A stretch of DNA of 64,000 bases, taken from NCBI RefSeq assembly GCF_038002345.1, contig NZ_JBBOCJ010000001.1:620001-684000 (forward strand), read 5' to 3'. This document shows, one piece after another, positions 55,689 through 64,000 of the stretch (position 1 is the first letter of the stretch; each line of letters begins with the position of its first letter). The translations under genes were made by a program, and so were the position numbers. The DNA is from Paenibacillus sp. FSL M7-0420. GTDB taxonomy: Bacteria; Bacillota; Bacilli; Paenibacillales; Paenibacillaceae. The notes beneath the pieces are model-generated. The model was given only the letters and a program-made list of their open reading frames with translations. It was not told where the DNA came from and did no database searches.

Positions 55689-57260
55689 TTGAAACTAAAC
55701 ATCCGCACCAAATTGTTGGGAGGCTTTCTGGTTATTGTAGCGTTACTTATATTTATCAGCGGGCTATCGATTATGAAAATGGCGGGCATGAACAGTAACT
55801 CTGTACAGATGCAGAGCTACAACTTTCCCGCGCTCGTCAATGTTGCCGAGATTCGGACGGAGCTGTATAAGCTGCGCGGTGATTTGTTCAAGCTTATCCT
55901 CGAAACCGATGATTCGGTGAAGGCGGAGATTCAGGCAGTTATTAAAGCGGATCAGGACAAGATTGCTGACCGGATGAAGGTCTATGGAGAGCTCGCACTG
56001 AATGCGGATCAACGGGCTGCGTTAGAGATCATTAAGCAGAGCGTGGATAACTATAACCAATCTGTACCCAAAGTCAATGAACTGCTGGATAAAGATCAGA
56101 ATACGCAGGCCTACGGCGTCTTAATCGATGCACTGCCTGATTTGCAGAAGGCTCAGGATACCGCCGATCTGGCCGTCAGTAATGTCATCCAAGGCGCAGA
56201 TGACCGGATTGACTCCACGGTTGCCAGCTATAACTCCGGAAGATTGATGATCCTGGTCATCTCCAGCATTGCGGCAATTGCAGCCATTGTGCTTGGTGTC
56301 GTGATCTCGCAGGGCATCGTCGGTCCGGTATCCAAGCTGCTCGCTGCGATGGTCCGCATGGCAGGCGGTGACCTGAGGGAGGAGGTTGCGATCAAGAACC
56401 GGGATGAGTTTGGAAGGCTGGCCGCAGCAGCCAATGAGATGATTACCAGCCTGCGCAAGCTGATTGGCGGGACTGTCGAAGCGGCGCAAAGTGTCGCAGC
56501 CTCCTCTGAGGAAATATCGGCAACGACAGAAGAAATCGCCAGCGGCAGCCAATCCCAGGCTCAGGCGGCGCAAAATATCAATCAGCTGGTTCAGGATCTG
56601 ACCCGGGGCATCGATGAGGTTGCGAAGAATGCCGAGCAGGCATCGGAGCTGTCCCTGCTGACGCGTCAGGGCGCTGAGGAGGGAAGCACTGCGGTCAGAG
56701 AATCCGGCCTCGGCATGAGCAATTTGTCGGAGAAGATGGAGCTGCTTGAGCAGGATTCCCAGAAGATCGGCGAGATTATCGAAGTGATTGATGAGATTGC
56801 CGAGCAGACCAATCTGCTGGCGCTCAATGCAGCGATTGAGGCCGCGCGTGCCGGCGAGCAGGGACGGGGCTTCGCCGTTGTCGCCGATGAGGTCCGCAAG
56901 CTGGCTGAACGGAGCAGTGAAGCTACCAAACAGATTGCCCTGATCATCCGGGTGATGCAGAAGAATACGGTTCTGAGTGTGCAGGCTGTTAGTGACGTAT
57001 CGGTCCTGTCCGAGCGCACAGAGCGGCTGATCGACGATATCGTTAGCCGGATCAATGATACTGCCCAACAGATTACAGGCATCGCTGCGGCTTGTGAGGA
57101 ACAGGCGGCGCAGACGAACGGGGTGCTGCTCTCGATTGAATCCATTGCGGCTGGAAGCCAGGAGTCTGCTGCCGCCGCCGAGGAGACGGCCTCCTCTTCG
57201 CAAATGCTCGCCTCCTTGGCGGATGAACTGAATAGCTCGGTGTCGGTGTTCAGATTGTAG
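55689..57260 (+). CDS. Methyl-accepting chemotaxis protein
   Basis: The 523-residue receptor has a first helix at about residues 9-29, an extracellular four-helix-bundle sensor to about residue 185, a second helix to about 205, then a HAMP domain ([19 protein letters not shown]). The signalling domain carries the invariant tip [34 protein letters not shown], written here in parts as [20 protein letters not shown] and [14 protein letters not shown]. It binds CheW and CheA encoded next. The TTG at 55689 has GAGGAG nine bases upstream. No CheR or CheB is in the window, so its adaptation, if any, depends on genes elsewhere. Confidence 0.93.
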   Translation: MKLNIRTKLLGGFLVIVALLIFISGLSIMKMAGMNSNSVQMQSYNFPALVNVAEIRTELYKLRGDLFKLILETDDSVKAEIQAVIKADQDKIADRMKVYGELALNADQRAALEIIKQSVDNYNQSVPKVNELLDKDQNTQAYGVLIDALPDLQKAQDTADLAVSNVIQGADDRIDSTVASYNSGRLMILVISSIAAIAAIVLGVVISQGIVGPVSKLLAAMVRMAGGDLREEVAIKNRDEFGRLAAAANEMITSLRKLIGGTVEAAQSVAASSEEISATTEEIASGSQSQAQAAQNINQLVQDLTRGIDEVAKNAEQASELSLLTRQGAEEGSTAVRESGLGMSNLSEKMELLEQDSQKIGEIIEVIDEIAEQTNLLALNAAIEAARAGEQGRGFAVVADEVRKLAERSSEATKQIALIIRVMQKNTVLSVQAVSDVSVLSERTERLIDDIVSRINDTAQQITGIAAACEEQAAQTNGVLLSIESIAAGSQESAAAAEETASSSQMLASLADELNSSVSVFRL

Positions 57261-57274
57261 AGGGGGAGTAAGCC

Positions 57275-57703
57275 ATGCTGGCTGCACGAACGGAGCAGTA
57301 CATCATCTTCCGGCTGGTACAGGAGAAGCTGGCCATCGCTATCCGGGAGATTGATGAGATTATCAAGATGGAGCCTATCACAGCCGTGCCTAACAGCAAG
57401 TCTTTTATTAAGGGCGTGATTAATTTACGCGGCAAAATTATACCGGTGATCAGTCTGTGCAGGCGGTTTGGCCTGGCAGAATCTCCACCGGATGCCCGGT
57501 CAAGGATCGTAGTGGTGCATTATCGGCAGGAGGCCATAGGGATTATGGTGGATTCCGTAGAGAAGGTGGCTTCCTTTCATGAGGTGGAACCTCCTCTGGA
57601 GTCCCATGAAGTGCAGGGAATGCAGTACATGGACGGGATCGGCATATGTGCTGAGGAGCTGATCAGCATTCTGAACATCGGGCGTCTGCTAAGTGACGGG
57701 TGA
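57275..57703 (+). CDS. cheW: CheW coupling protein
   Basis: The 142-residue SH3-like protein couples the receptor tip to CheA. Characteristic motifs are EQYIIFRLVQEKLAIAI, INLRGKIIPVISLCRRFGL and the late VVHYRQEAIGIMVDSVEKV. GAGGGGGAG precedes the ATG and the MCP stop is 14 bp away. It is one of three CheW domains in this cluster, since CheA holds two more. Confidence 0.93.
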   Translation: MLAARTEQYIIFRLVQEKLAIAIREIDEIIKMEPITAVPNSKSFIKGVINLRGKIIPVISLCRRFGLAESPPDARSRIVVVHYRQEAIGIMVDSVEKVASFHEVEPPLESHEVQGMQYMDGIGICAEELISILNIGRLLSDG

Positions 57704-57737
57704 AGGCTAACGCATGAAGGCGGGGAGGAGAACAGAA

Positions 57738-60263
57738 ATGAACGAGTTTCATAATAGGGTATATTTGGGCGTTTTTCTGGATGAAATGGACGAGCAGCTG
57801 CGGTATTTGGATGAGGCCCTGCTCATGCTGGAGAGCAAAGGGTATCAGAATGACCTTATTCAGAGGATCTTCCGGGTCGCACATACGCTCAAGGGTTCAT
57901 CCGCGGTCATGGGATTTAAGCAGCTTAACCGGCTGACGCATCAGATGGAAAGTGTGTTAGAGCTGCTCAGGGGCAGACAGCTGGATGTAACCTCCGAGTT
58001 ATTGAACATTCTCTTTGACTGCGTAGATTTCATTAAGGAGCTTCGTCAATCCATTCTGAGCGGTGCACTGGAGGAGGGGGACATCTCAGAGCTATTGCGC
58101 CGGTTAAAAGAGTTGCGGAAGACAGCAGCCGATTCGCCCGCTCCTGCTGGAGAGAGGCCTGCGCAGGGAGAAGCGGGGGCTGCGCCGGATATTATCTTCG
58201 ATGATATCCGTAAAGAGCAGATCCAGGCAGCTATAGATCAAGGCTCTGCGGCAATGGCGGTTCATATTCAGCTTGCTGCTGAGGAGCCGATGAAATATGT
58301 CCGCGCGAAGCTCGTAGAAGCCAAGCTGCGGGAAACGGGCGAGGTGGTTGCCACCTTCCCCGAGCTGGAATCCCTCGAGAGGGATACGCAGTTCTCCGGT
58401 ACTATTGCATATATTCTGCTTACGCAGCAGTCCCGGCAGGATATGATGGCCTGTCTGCAGGAAATCTCACAGATTGAAATTATACATACAGATCCTATTA
58501 CAAAAGCAAACCTCGACACCTTCACCGAAGGAAAAGAGGCTCAGAAAAATAACGGCTATGCGGCCCAGACTGTGCGTGTGGATGTGGAGCGGCTGGAGGG
58601 ACTGCTGAATCTGGTAGGCGAGCTGATTATAGATAATACCAGGCTGCACAGTGTCCGTTCCAGATTAAGCGAGCAGTTCAAGAACAACAGTGATGTTCAT
58701 CTGCTTAATGATATTGCAGGACATTTGAATATGGTCATCAGCGATCTTCAGGAGGGGATGATGAAGACCCGGATGCTGCCGATGGAGCATCTGTTCGGCC
58801 GCTTCCCCCGGATGATCCGGGATTTGGCGCAGAAGTCGGACAAGGAGATCGAGTTCATCATTGAGGGCAATGAGACCGAGCTGGACCGCAGCCTCATTGA
58901 GGAGATCAGCGATCCTCTGATCCATATTCTGCGCAACGCCGTGGACCATGGGCTGGAGTCGCCGGAAGAACGTGCAGCTTCGGGCAAGCCGCGGAAAGGG
59001 ACCATTACGCTGCGGGCAAGTCATCAAGGGAACATGATTGTGATTACGGTATCCGATGACGGCAGGGGCATTGATACCGGCAAGGTTAAAGAAGCCGCTG
59101 TGCGTAAAGGCTTCGTCACTACTGATGAAGTGAAGCGTATGACGGACAAAGAGCTGGTGATGCTGATTTTCCGCTCTGGCATCTCAACAGCCCGTACGGT
59201 CACAGATTTATCCGGCCGCGGAGTGGGCATGGATATTGTCAAAGCACATATAGAGAAATTAAATGGCGTTATAGATATTGAGACGGTTCCTAATCAGGGG
59301 AGTGTATTCACGATCAAGGTCCCGTTGACCCTTGCCATAATCCGCTCCCTGCTGGTGAAGCTGGGGAGCAGCACCTTTGCCATTCCGCTAATTAATGTCA
59401 TTGAAATATTTAGAATGAAGGCGGAGGATATTGTTACCATCCAGGGACGGGAGGTCTGCCAGTTCCGCGATCAGGTGCTTCCGCTTGTCCGTCTGCACCG
59501 TATGCTGCAAGTGGAGGAAGAGGAGCATACGGCAGACGGCCGGCTGTTCGTAGTCATTGTTGGATTCGCGGATAAACGGGTCTGTCTGGTAGTAGATCAG
59601 ACGATCGGCAATCAGGAGATTGTCATCAAGTCACTGGGAAGTTACATAGGCAACGTTTCTTATATCGCAGGCTCAACCATACTTGGCGACGGCCGTGTGG
59701 CCCATATCCTGGATATAGGCTCGATTGCAAGGGAAACAGGCTCGGCCCACGATACACTGCTCCAAGAGAACACAGTTACGGCAGGGAATCAGGATAGTCA
59801 GAGCGGGAAATATATCACCTTCAAGCTGGAGAAGCTGGATTTCGGAATTCCGATCCGTCAAATGAAGGAGATTGTCCCCGTACCGGAGATTCATTCGCTG
59901 GTGTCCGCGCCGGCTCATATCCTGGGAATGATTAATCTGCGCGGACTGCTGTTCCCGGTCTATGACATACGGCCCAAGCTCGAAATGGGCTGGGGTGAAC
60001 AGACGGCCGGCTCCCGGATTCTGATTTGCGAGGTGTCGGGACAGGAAGTAGGGATATGGGTGGATCAGGTGTCAGCGGTGCAACTGCTCGCAAGGGAGCA
60101 CATGGATGAGGCGCCGGATCACATTCTCCAGAATCCAGAGGTGCTGGATGCCGTCTATAAAGACAACCGCCAGTTTATTCACTTGCTGAATTTGGAGAAT
60201 ATACTCGACCTGGACGCCTGCTGCACTACCGGTCCCGGATCACATGACCGATCCCTGGAGTGA
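57738..60263 (+). CDS. cheA: CheA histidine kinase with two C-terminal CheW domains
   Basis: The 841-residue kinase has an Hpt domain with His49 (VAHTLKGSSAVMGF), a P2-like domain (about 155-250), a dimerisation helix pair (VDVERLEGLLNLVGELIIDN, about 280-330) and an ATPase domain. Its N-box is HILRNAVDHGLES, followed by DDGRGID and SGRGVGMDIV. A first CheW-like domain lies at about 530-665 and a second at about 690-835 (ITFKLEKLDFGIPIRQMKEI, ILGMINLRGLLFPVYDIRP). Typical CheA has one. The ATG at 57738 follows GGGGAGGAG; an earlier ATG at 57714 is weaker. No CheY is nearby. Confidence 0.93.
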   Translation: MNEFHNRVYLGVFLDEMDEQLRYLDEALLMLESKGYQNDLIQRIFRVAHTLKGSSAVMGFKQLNRLTHQMESVLELLRGRQLDVTSELLNILFDCVDFIKELRQSILSGALEEGDISELLRRLKELRKTAADSPAPAGERPAQGEAGAAPDIIFDDIRKEQIQAAIDQGSAAMAVHIQLAAEEPMKYVRAKLVEAKLRETGEVVATFPELESLERDTQFSGTIAYILLTQQSRQDMMACLQEISQIEIIHTDPITKANLDTFTEGKEAQKNNGYAAQTVRVDVERLEGLLNLVGELIIDNTRLHSVRSRLSEQFKNNSDVHLLNDIAGHLNMVISDLQEGMMKTRMLPMEHLFGRFPRMIRDLAQKSDKEIEFIIEGNETELDRSLIEEISDPLIHILRNAVDHGLESPEERAASGKPRKGTITLRASHQGNMIVITVSDDGRGIDTGKVKEAAVRKGFVTTDEVKRMTDKELVMLIFRSGISTARTVTDLSGRGVGMDIVKAHIEKLNGVIDIETVPNQGSVFTIKVPLTLAIIRSLLVKLGSSTFAIPLINVIEIFRMKAEDIVTIQGREVCQFRDQVLPLVRLHRMLQVEEEEHTADGRLFVVIVGFADKRVCLVVDQTIGNQEIVIKSLGSYIGNVSYIAGSTILGDGRVAHILDIGSIARETGSAHDTLLQENTVTAGNQDSQSGKYITFKLEKLDFGIPIRQMKEIVPVPEIHSLVSAPAHILGMINLRGLLFPVYDIRPKLEMGWGEQTAGSRILICEVSGQEVGIWVDQVSAVQLLAREHMDEAPDHILQNPEVLDAVYKDNRQFIHLLNLENILDLDACCTTGPGSHDRSLE

Positions 60264-61011
60264 TCTCGCTGAAGCCGGCCATGTGGCGGGACTGATAGGG
60301 GATCGGCCGGGCACTGGCGGTCATGAGGATATTGCGCAGATCGGCGTTTCCTTCTGCCGGGAGGGCGAAAGTTCTGGTATATGGATACACTTCGCAGAGT
60401 GTGGTATGGATGGCACTGATGAAACGGTCATTGCCGCTGCGGCCCATCAGATTCATGATGAGCTGGCCGTGTCCGTTCAGCTTGGCACGGGTTAAGCGGA
60501 AGAACTCCAGCGTGGTGAAATGGGGCGGCGTCCCGGCAGCGGTGAAGGCATCAAGCAGGATGTAGTCATGGCCGCGTTCCGGCGCGGCTTCCAGCAGGCT
60601 GCGGCCGTCACCGATCAGGATGTTATCCTGCGTATAGCCAAAGCGGGTTCTGCTGTATTCCACCACCTTCGCATTCACCTCAGCCACCGTAAACTGCTTC
60701 TCTGCGAAATAACTGGCAATCGTACCAATCCCGTGTCCGATCAGGAAGACACGCTCGAAATGCGGATTGCCCGCCTCCATCAGATGGATCATGGCCCGGG
60801 GATACTCGAAGATCACCCGGCGCGGGTGGTCCAGATCCAGTGCGCCCTGAACAGCTTCCCCCGAGAATTGCAGCACCCGGAACCGTCCGGTCTCGCCATA
60901 AAGCTCGGTTGTATCGTAGACCTCGATGTCCTGAGAGTCGTGGTTAGTATGGGAGGGTGCGTGCAAGCGGATCAGACTCCTTCTGCAGATGGGATTCGTT
61001 ACAACCTTCAT
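60226..61011 (-). CDS. Spermidine synthase-like protein (aminopropyltransferase fold)
   Basis: The 261-residue protein has the Rossmann-type methyltransferase/aminopropyltransferase fold. RVFLIGHGIGTIASYFAEK corresponds to the glycine-rich cofactor loop, VAEVNAKVVEYSRTRFGY follows it, and ILIGDGRSLLE with DYILLDAF gives the acidic residues seen in spermidine synthases. The polyamine-binding gatekeeping residues cannot be confirmed, so it may be a related methyltransferase. The ATG at 61011 has no clear ribosome site: the base of the terminator hairpin lies ten bases upstream. Its C-terminal end overlaps the cheA stop by 38 bp, tail to tail. Confidence 0.75.
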   Translation of the reverse strand: MKVVTNPICRRSLIRLHAPSHTNHDSQDIEVYDTTELYGETGRFRVLQFSGEAVQGALDLDHPRRVIFEYPRAMIHLMEAGNPHFERVFLIGHGIGTIASYFAEKQFTVAEVNAKVVEYSRTRFGYTQDNILIGDGRSLLEAAPERGHDYILLDAFTAAGTPPHFTTLEFFRLTRAKLNGHGQLIMNLMGRSGNDRFISAIHTTLCEVYPYTRTFALPAEGNADLRNILMTASARPIPYQSRHMAGFSEITPGIGHVIRDR

Positions 61012-61020
61012 AGTAACATA

Positions 61021-61054
61021 AAGCAGCCGCAGGAAGGACTTCCTGCGGCTGCTT
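61021..61054 (-). terminator. Terminator of the MATE gene
   Basis: AAGCAGCCGCAGGAAG pairs perfectly with CTTCCTGCGGCTGCTT over a two-base loop. It lies between the MATE gene and the start of the aminopropyltransferase-like gene (both leftward), without a long T-run on the minus strand, so some read-through is possible. Confidence 0.75.
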
Positions 61055-61082
61055 GTATTACTCGGCGGCGGCTTAGGCTTAC

Positions 61083-62435
61083 TTAATGCACCAGACTCTC
61101 CAGTTCAGGCTGCAGCTTGTGCCGCAGGGCGTACAGCATGGCGGCACCGACCAGGAAGGCAGCGGCATCGGCAATGACCAGCGACCATACCACGCCATGG
61201 AAGCCGTTCATCCGGTTGGCGAAGTAGAGTACAGGAATCAGTGTGACCCCTTGAATAATCGACATTACGAACGCGGCCGTTCCCTGCGCGGTGGCCTGGA
61301 AGATCCCCATGAACAAGGTGGTCAGCCCTGAAATGAATAAGGACAAGAAGGTGACATGCAGAATATAGCTGCCCATTTCAATCATTTGCGGGTCCCGTGT
61401 GAACAGACCGATCAGATGGTCGGAGATCAGATAGACGACGATACCGAATACGGCAGCCATGGCGGCCATCGCTTTTACTGTGAATCCGATCGTATGCTTC
61501 ATGCGCAGCTTATCCGCTGTAAATGAGAAGGCAATGAGCGGCACCACTCCCTCGCATAATCCCATCAGAATAAACTCGGGGAACTGCAGTAATCTTGAGG
61601 ATATCCCGTAAGCGGCCACAGCCGAATCCCCATATTCGATCAGGAAGAGATTGAAGATCAGCGACATGGCTCCCAGAAAGACACTCATGATGAAGACCGG
61701 AACGCCGATTTTGAATACATTGCTTAAGATATCCTTGGTGGCCTTGAACCATTTGAAGGAGACCGTCAGGAATTGGCTTTTGTAGCCCATGTGGAAGGCA
61801 TAGTAGGCACTCGCAACCATGTTGGCAACAACCGTTGCCGACGCTACGCCAATTACACCCCAGTGGAGCACGAAGATGACAAATGCATCGAGCAGGATAT
61901 TAACCACCACGCTGAGCATCATACCGATCATGGAGACGATGGCTGCACCCTCGGAGCGGACCATATTCTCCAGTGTAAAGAACAAGACGACAAACGGTGC
62001 GCCAATCAGCATGATTGTGACATAATCCTTCGTGAATTCATAGGAATCCGGCGTTGCTCCCAGACTGTGAAGGATAGGGCCGATTAGCGGCAGACCTACC
62101 GCCATCACAAGGAGGCCAAGCAAGAGACTACTGTAAAAGGCGAAGGAAGACACTTGCTTGACTTCATCATATTTGTGCTCACCAAGCAGCCGCGAGATGT
62201 AGGTGCCACTGCCGATGCCCACCAGATTGCCCAGCGCCATAATGATGGCGAACAGCGGCAGGGTCAGGGCGAGTGCGGTCAGCATGGCCGTATTGTGGAG
62301 AGTGCCCAGGAAATAGGCATTCAGAATCGAATAGATGACGTTCATGGAGGTGCCTAACATCATGGGCACGGCGAAATGGGCGACGGCTTTGGTGATGGGT
62401 GCTTTTTCAAAATAATAAAGGTTTTCGGTATCCAT
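61083..62435 (-). CDS. MATE-family multidrug exporter
   Basis: The 450-residue protein has about twelve membrane helices arranged as two MatE repeats. The N-terminal repeat includes FAVPMMLGTSMNVIYSILNAYFLG and GIGSGTYISRLLGE; the second has GIGVPVFIMSVFLGAMSLIFN-like segments and MGLCEGVVPLIAFSF. It exports cationic drugs or metabolites using an ion gradient. The divergent TetR gene and three operator-like repeats in the shared gap indicate drug-inducible expression. The start ATG at 62435 follows AGAAGTGATCC. Confidence 0.93.
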   Translation of the reverse strand: MDTENLYYFEKAPITKAVAHFAVPMMLGTSMNVIYSILNAYFLGTLHNTAMLTALALTLPLFAIIMALGNLVGIGSGTYISRLLGEHKYDEVKQVSSFAFYSSLLLGLLVMAVGLPLIGPILHSLGATPDSYEFTKDYVTIMLIGAPFVVLFFTLENMVRSEGAAIVSMIGMMLSVVVNILLDAFVIFVLHWGVIGVASATVVANMVASAYYAFHMGYKSQFLTVSFKWFKATKDILSNVFKIGVPVFIMSVFLGAMSLIFNLFLIEYGDSAVAAYGISSRLLQFPEFILMGLCEGVVPLIAFSFTADKLRMKHTIGFTVKAMAAMAAVFGIVVYLISDHLIGLFTRDPQMIEMGSYILHVTFLSLFISGLTTLFMGIFQATAQGTAAFVMSIIQGVTLIPVLYFANRMNGFHGVVWSLVIADAAAFLVGAAMLYALRHKLQPELESLVH

Positions 62436-62465
62436 TAGGGATCACTTCTTTCACTGATTTTTGTT

Positions 62466-62484
62466 AATCTAACGGCGTTAGATT
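62466..62484. promoter_or_regulatory. TetR-type operator 1 in the MATE/TetR intergenic region
   Basis: AATCTAACGGCGTTAGATT is a perfect 19-bp palindrome. Two related sites follow in the same gap, at 62489-62503 and 62538-62552. Confidence 0.75.
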
Positions 62485-62488
62485 GAAC

Positions 62489-62552
62489 CTTACAGTGTTA
62501 GATGATATCATGAACCTAAGAGACTGTAAAGCATAAACTTACACTGTTAGAT
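62489..62552. promoter_or_regulatory. Operator-like repeats 2 and 3 upstream of the TetR gene
   Basis: CTTACAGTGTTAGAT at 62489 and CTTACACTGTTAGAT at 62538 differ at one base. Both resemble half of the palindrome at 62466. The second one ends 16 bp before the TetR start, so binding there would give autorepression. Confidence 0.7.
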
Positions 62553-62568
62553 AAAAGGGCGGATAGCG

Positions 62569-63264
62569 ATGAAAAAAGCACAACCTCAAATCTCGGAAGA
62601 CCGGATTCTGGAAGCTTCGTGGGAGCTTCTCAGGGAGGGGGGGATCGAGAAATTCAGTATGCGGCGTCTGGCGGACCGGCTGGGGATTCAGGCTCCCTCG
62701 CTGTATTGGTATTTCAAGAGCAAACAGAATCTCTACCAGCGGCTGGCCAACCACATCTCCAGAGTCATCCTGGAGGAGCACCGCCCGGAGGGCGACTGGA
62801 AGGAGCAGCTGACAGACTTTGCGGTAACGGTACGGAGTGTGCTCAGCCGGTATTCCTGCTCTACGCAGCTTATGATGATGACGCTGCCCCACGAGCCGGA
62901 CATTATCCGGTTCAACAACCGGATGCTGCACTGTGTGGAATCCACGCCGCTTGAGGAGGCGCAGAAGGTGCAGGTGGTCACTACACTTGTGAACTTCGTG
63001 TTCTTCTTCGTGCTGGATGATTATGAGCATGAGCGTAATGTCGCCATGATGGCTAAGGAACAGCAGGAGCCTCCGGGCGAGGAACTGCTCCGCCTGATGG
63101 ACTCCATGAGCGAGAAGGAGGTTGGGTTGTTCCAGAGGATGTTCAAGAACGGACTGTTCGAGCTGCTTGGGACCGATGGGGCCTTTGAATTCGGCCTGAG
63201 GCTGATTCTGCTCGGGACGGAGCAGGTGATTAAGGAGCATGAAGAGCAGCAGAAGCAGAAGTAA
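62569..63264 (+). CDS. TetR-family transcriptional regulator
   Basis: The 231-residue protein has a TetR helix-turn-helix (ILEASWELLREGGIEKFSMRRLADRLGIQAPSLYWYFKSKQNL, spanning residues about 12-54) and a helical ligand-binding C-terminal part. It is the divergent neighbour of the MATE exporter and probably represses it, with the drug as inducer. Three operator-like sites lie in the 133-bp gap. The end of the protein is Glu/Gln/Lys-rich (KEHEEQQKQK). Start ATG at 62569 has only a moderate site (AAAGGGCGG). Confidence 0.92.
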   Translation: MKKAQPQISEDRILEASWELLREGGIEKFSMRRLADRLGIQAPSLYWYFKSKQNLYQRLANHISRVILEEHRPEGDWKEQLTDFAVTVRSVLSRYSCSTQLMMMTLPHEPDIIRFNNRMLHCVESTPLEEAQKVQVVTTLVNFVFFFVLDDYEHERNVAMMAKEQQEPPGEELLRLMDSMSEKEVGLFQRMFKNGLFELLGTDGAFEFGLRLILLGTEQVIKEHEEQQKQK

Positions 63265-63429
63265 GTTGGGTCGGGTCTGATAATAATTAAGATAACAAAA
63301 ATAACAAATGGCTCTTCGGCAATTCGAGTTAATTTCGCTGGTAGGGGCTTTATCAAGATTAGATATGCATTTGGCAGGTTCGAGGAGTTGTTCATTTTGT
63401 TTTTATTATAGCTGCTTTGAATATTGTTA

Positions 63430-63458
63430 TTGCTAACGTTATTATAACAAAATATAAT
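63430..63458 (+). promoter_or_regulatory. Promoter of the beta-mannosidase gene
   Basis: TTGCTA (63430-63435) and a perfect TATAAT (63453-63458) are separated by 17 bp. TAACGTTA at 63434-63441, overlapping the -35, is a palindrome of the kind bound by LacI-type repressors. No regulator gene is next to it in the window. Confidence 0.65.
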
Positions 63459-63505
63459 GGGGTTAGCTAAGCGCCGGAATGCGCAAAAACAGTATAGGAG
63501 GAACT

Positions 63506-64000
63506 ATGAAACAACTACAAATCGACCTGTCGAACTGGGAATTCAGAGCCTGCGGAGATGAAGAATGGCTTACGGCTGCTGTACCGGGAACGGTGCATAC
63601 GGATCTGCTGCGCAATGGCGTTATCGATCAGCCCTTCTATGGAACGAATGAACATGAGCTGCAATGGATTGATAAAAAGGACTGGGAATACAGAACAGGA
63701 TTTGTATTAGAAGAGATATGGCAGACGCTGGCGGTAACTGAGCTGGTGTTCGCCGGGCTGGATACGTATGCCGATGTGTATGTGAACGGCGTGCACGCCT
63801 TGTCCGCAGACAATATGTTCCTGTCCTGGACCGTGAATGTGAAGGGTCTGCTGCGGGCGGGTGAGAATGAGATCCGCATCGTTTTCCGCTCGGTGGTGAC
63901 GGAGGATCTGCCGAAGCTGGCGGCGCTGGGCTACGATCTGCCTGCGCCGAATGACCAGTCTGAGTTAGGTGGCCTTCAGGAGCAGCGGATCAGCGTATTT
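63506..64000 (+). CDS. Glycoside hydrolase family 2 protein, beta-mannosidase type (cut by the right edge)
   Basis: Only the first 165 codons are in the window, reading from an ATG with TAGGAGG seven bases upstream. The part seen is the N-terminal sugar-binding domain of family 2 enzymes: the opening LSNWEFRACGDEEWLTAAVPGTVHTDLL, with FYGTNEHELQWIDKKDWEYRTGF and the jelly-roll AGLDTYADVYVNG. The VPGTVHTDL and WIDKKDWEYR features favour beta-mannosidase over beta-galactosidase or glucuronidase. No signal peptide, so it acts on imported oligosaccharides. The catalytic domain lies beyond the edge. Confidence 0.88.
   Translation, partial: MKQLQIDLSNWEFRACGDEEWLTAAVPGTVHTDLLRNGVIDQPFYGTNEHELQWIDKKDWEYRTGFVLEEIWQTLAVTELVFAGLDTYADVYVNGVHALSADNMFLSWTVNVKGLLRAGENEIRIVFRSVVTEDLPKLAALGYDLPAPNDQSELGGLQEQRISVF

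Overview
The window looks like a chromosomal stretch of a Paenibacillus-type Gram-positive spore-former. The evidence is the 16S/23S rRNA sequence, frequent TTG starts behind strong AGGAGG-type ribosome sites, a YesM/YesN two-component pair driving a CUT1 sugar transporter with no ATPase of its own, an exact Per box upstream of katA, and families of Paenibacillus-like intergenic repeats. The genus is an inference from these features and was not checked by a database search.

Layout. 1-0.8 kb: partial acetyltransferase. 1.06-8.7 kb: a class II lasso-peptide cluster in the order C-A-K-B1-B2-D, with a convergent nucleotidyltransferase. Its 41-residue precursor (3016-3141) has a paeninodin-like core ending in Ser, and an HprK-like kinase follows it, so a phosphorylated lasso peptide is predicted. 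Between the exporter and its terminator lies a ten-copy tandem array of a 51-bp palindromic unit. 8.8-18.7 kb: a carbohydrate uptake locus with a divergent secreted propeller-like protein, two permeases, an FAD oxidoreductase, YesM-type kinase, YesN-type regulator and a lipoprotein binding protein. A shared 36-bp motif precedes both the permease operon and the binding-protein gene and is probably the YesN-type operator. 18.8-25.9 kb: housekeeping and hypothetical genes, plus an IS4-family element inserted exactly at the stop codon of a stalk-domain gene.

25.9-33.1 kb: a complete rRNA operon (tandem promoters, 16S-23S-5S) followed by 13 tRNA genes. Three of these tRNAs (Ser, Asp, Arg) are followed by a related element of about 82-88 bp, bounded by a duplicated copy of the tRNA 3' end that starts at the same T-loop base each time. 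This is the least explained structure in the window. 33.1-34.0 kb is a gene-free, repeat-rich zone.

34-47 kb: a WYL regulator; a TPR-type (RRNPP-like) receptor without a visible HTH, overlapped by a small secreted-peptide gene that looks like its signal; PerR-type catalase; a maltodextrin-type phosphorylase behind a MalR-like palindrome; ribokinase; a 216-bp palindromic MITE-like element; AroD; an OmpR/kinase pair with two PepSY proteins; a TipAS-type MerR regulator with its own 19-bp-spacer promoter; and a DEDD exonuclease. 47-53 kb: a 139-residue protein coupled to a 1661-residue DUF4132 protein. 53-60 kb: a chemosensory island (LuxR-type sensor-regulator, MCP, CheW, CheA carrying two CheW domains) with no CheY, CheB or CheR nearby. 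60-64 kb: aminopropyltransferase-like methyltransferase-fold protein, a MATE exporter with a divergent TetR regulator and three operator-like repeats, and the start of a GH2 beta-mannosidase that runs off the right edge.
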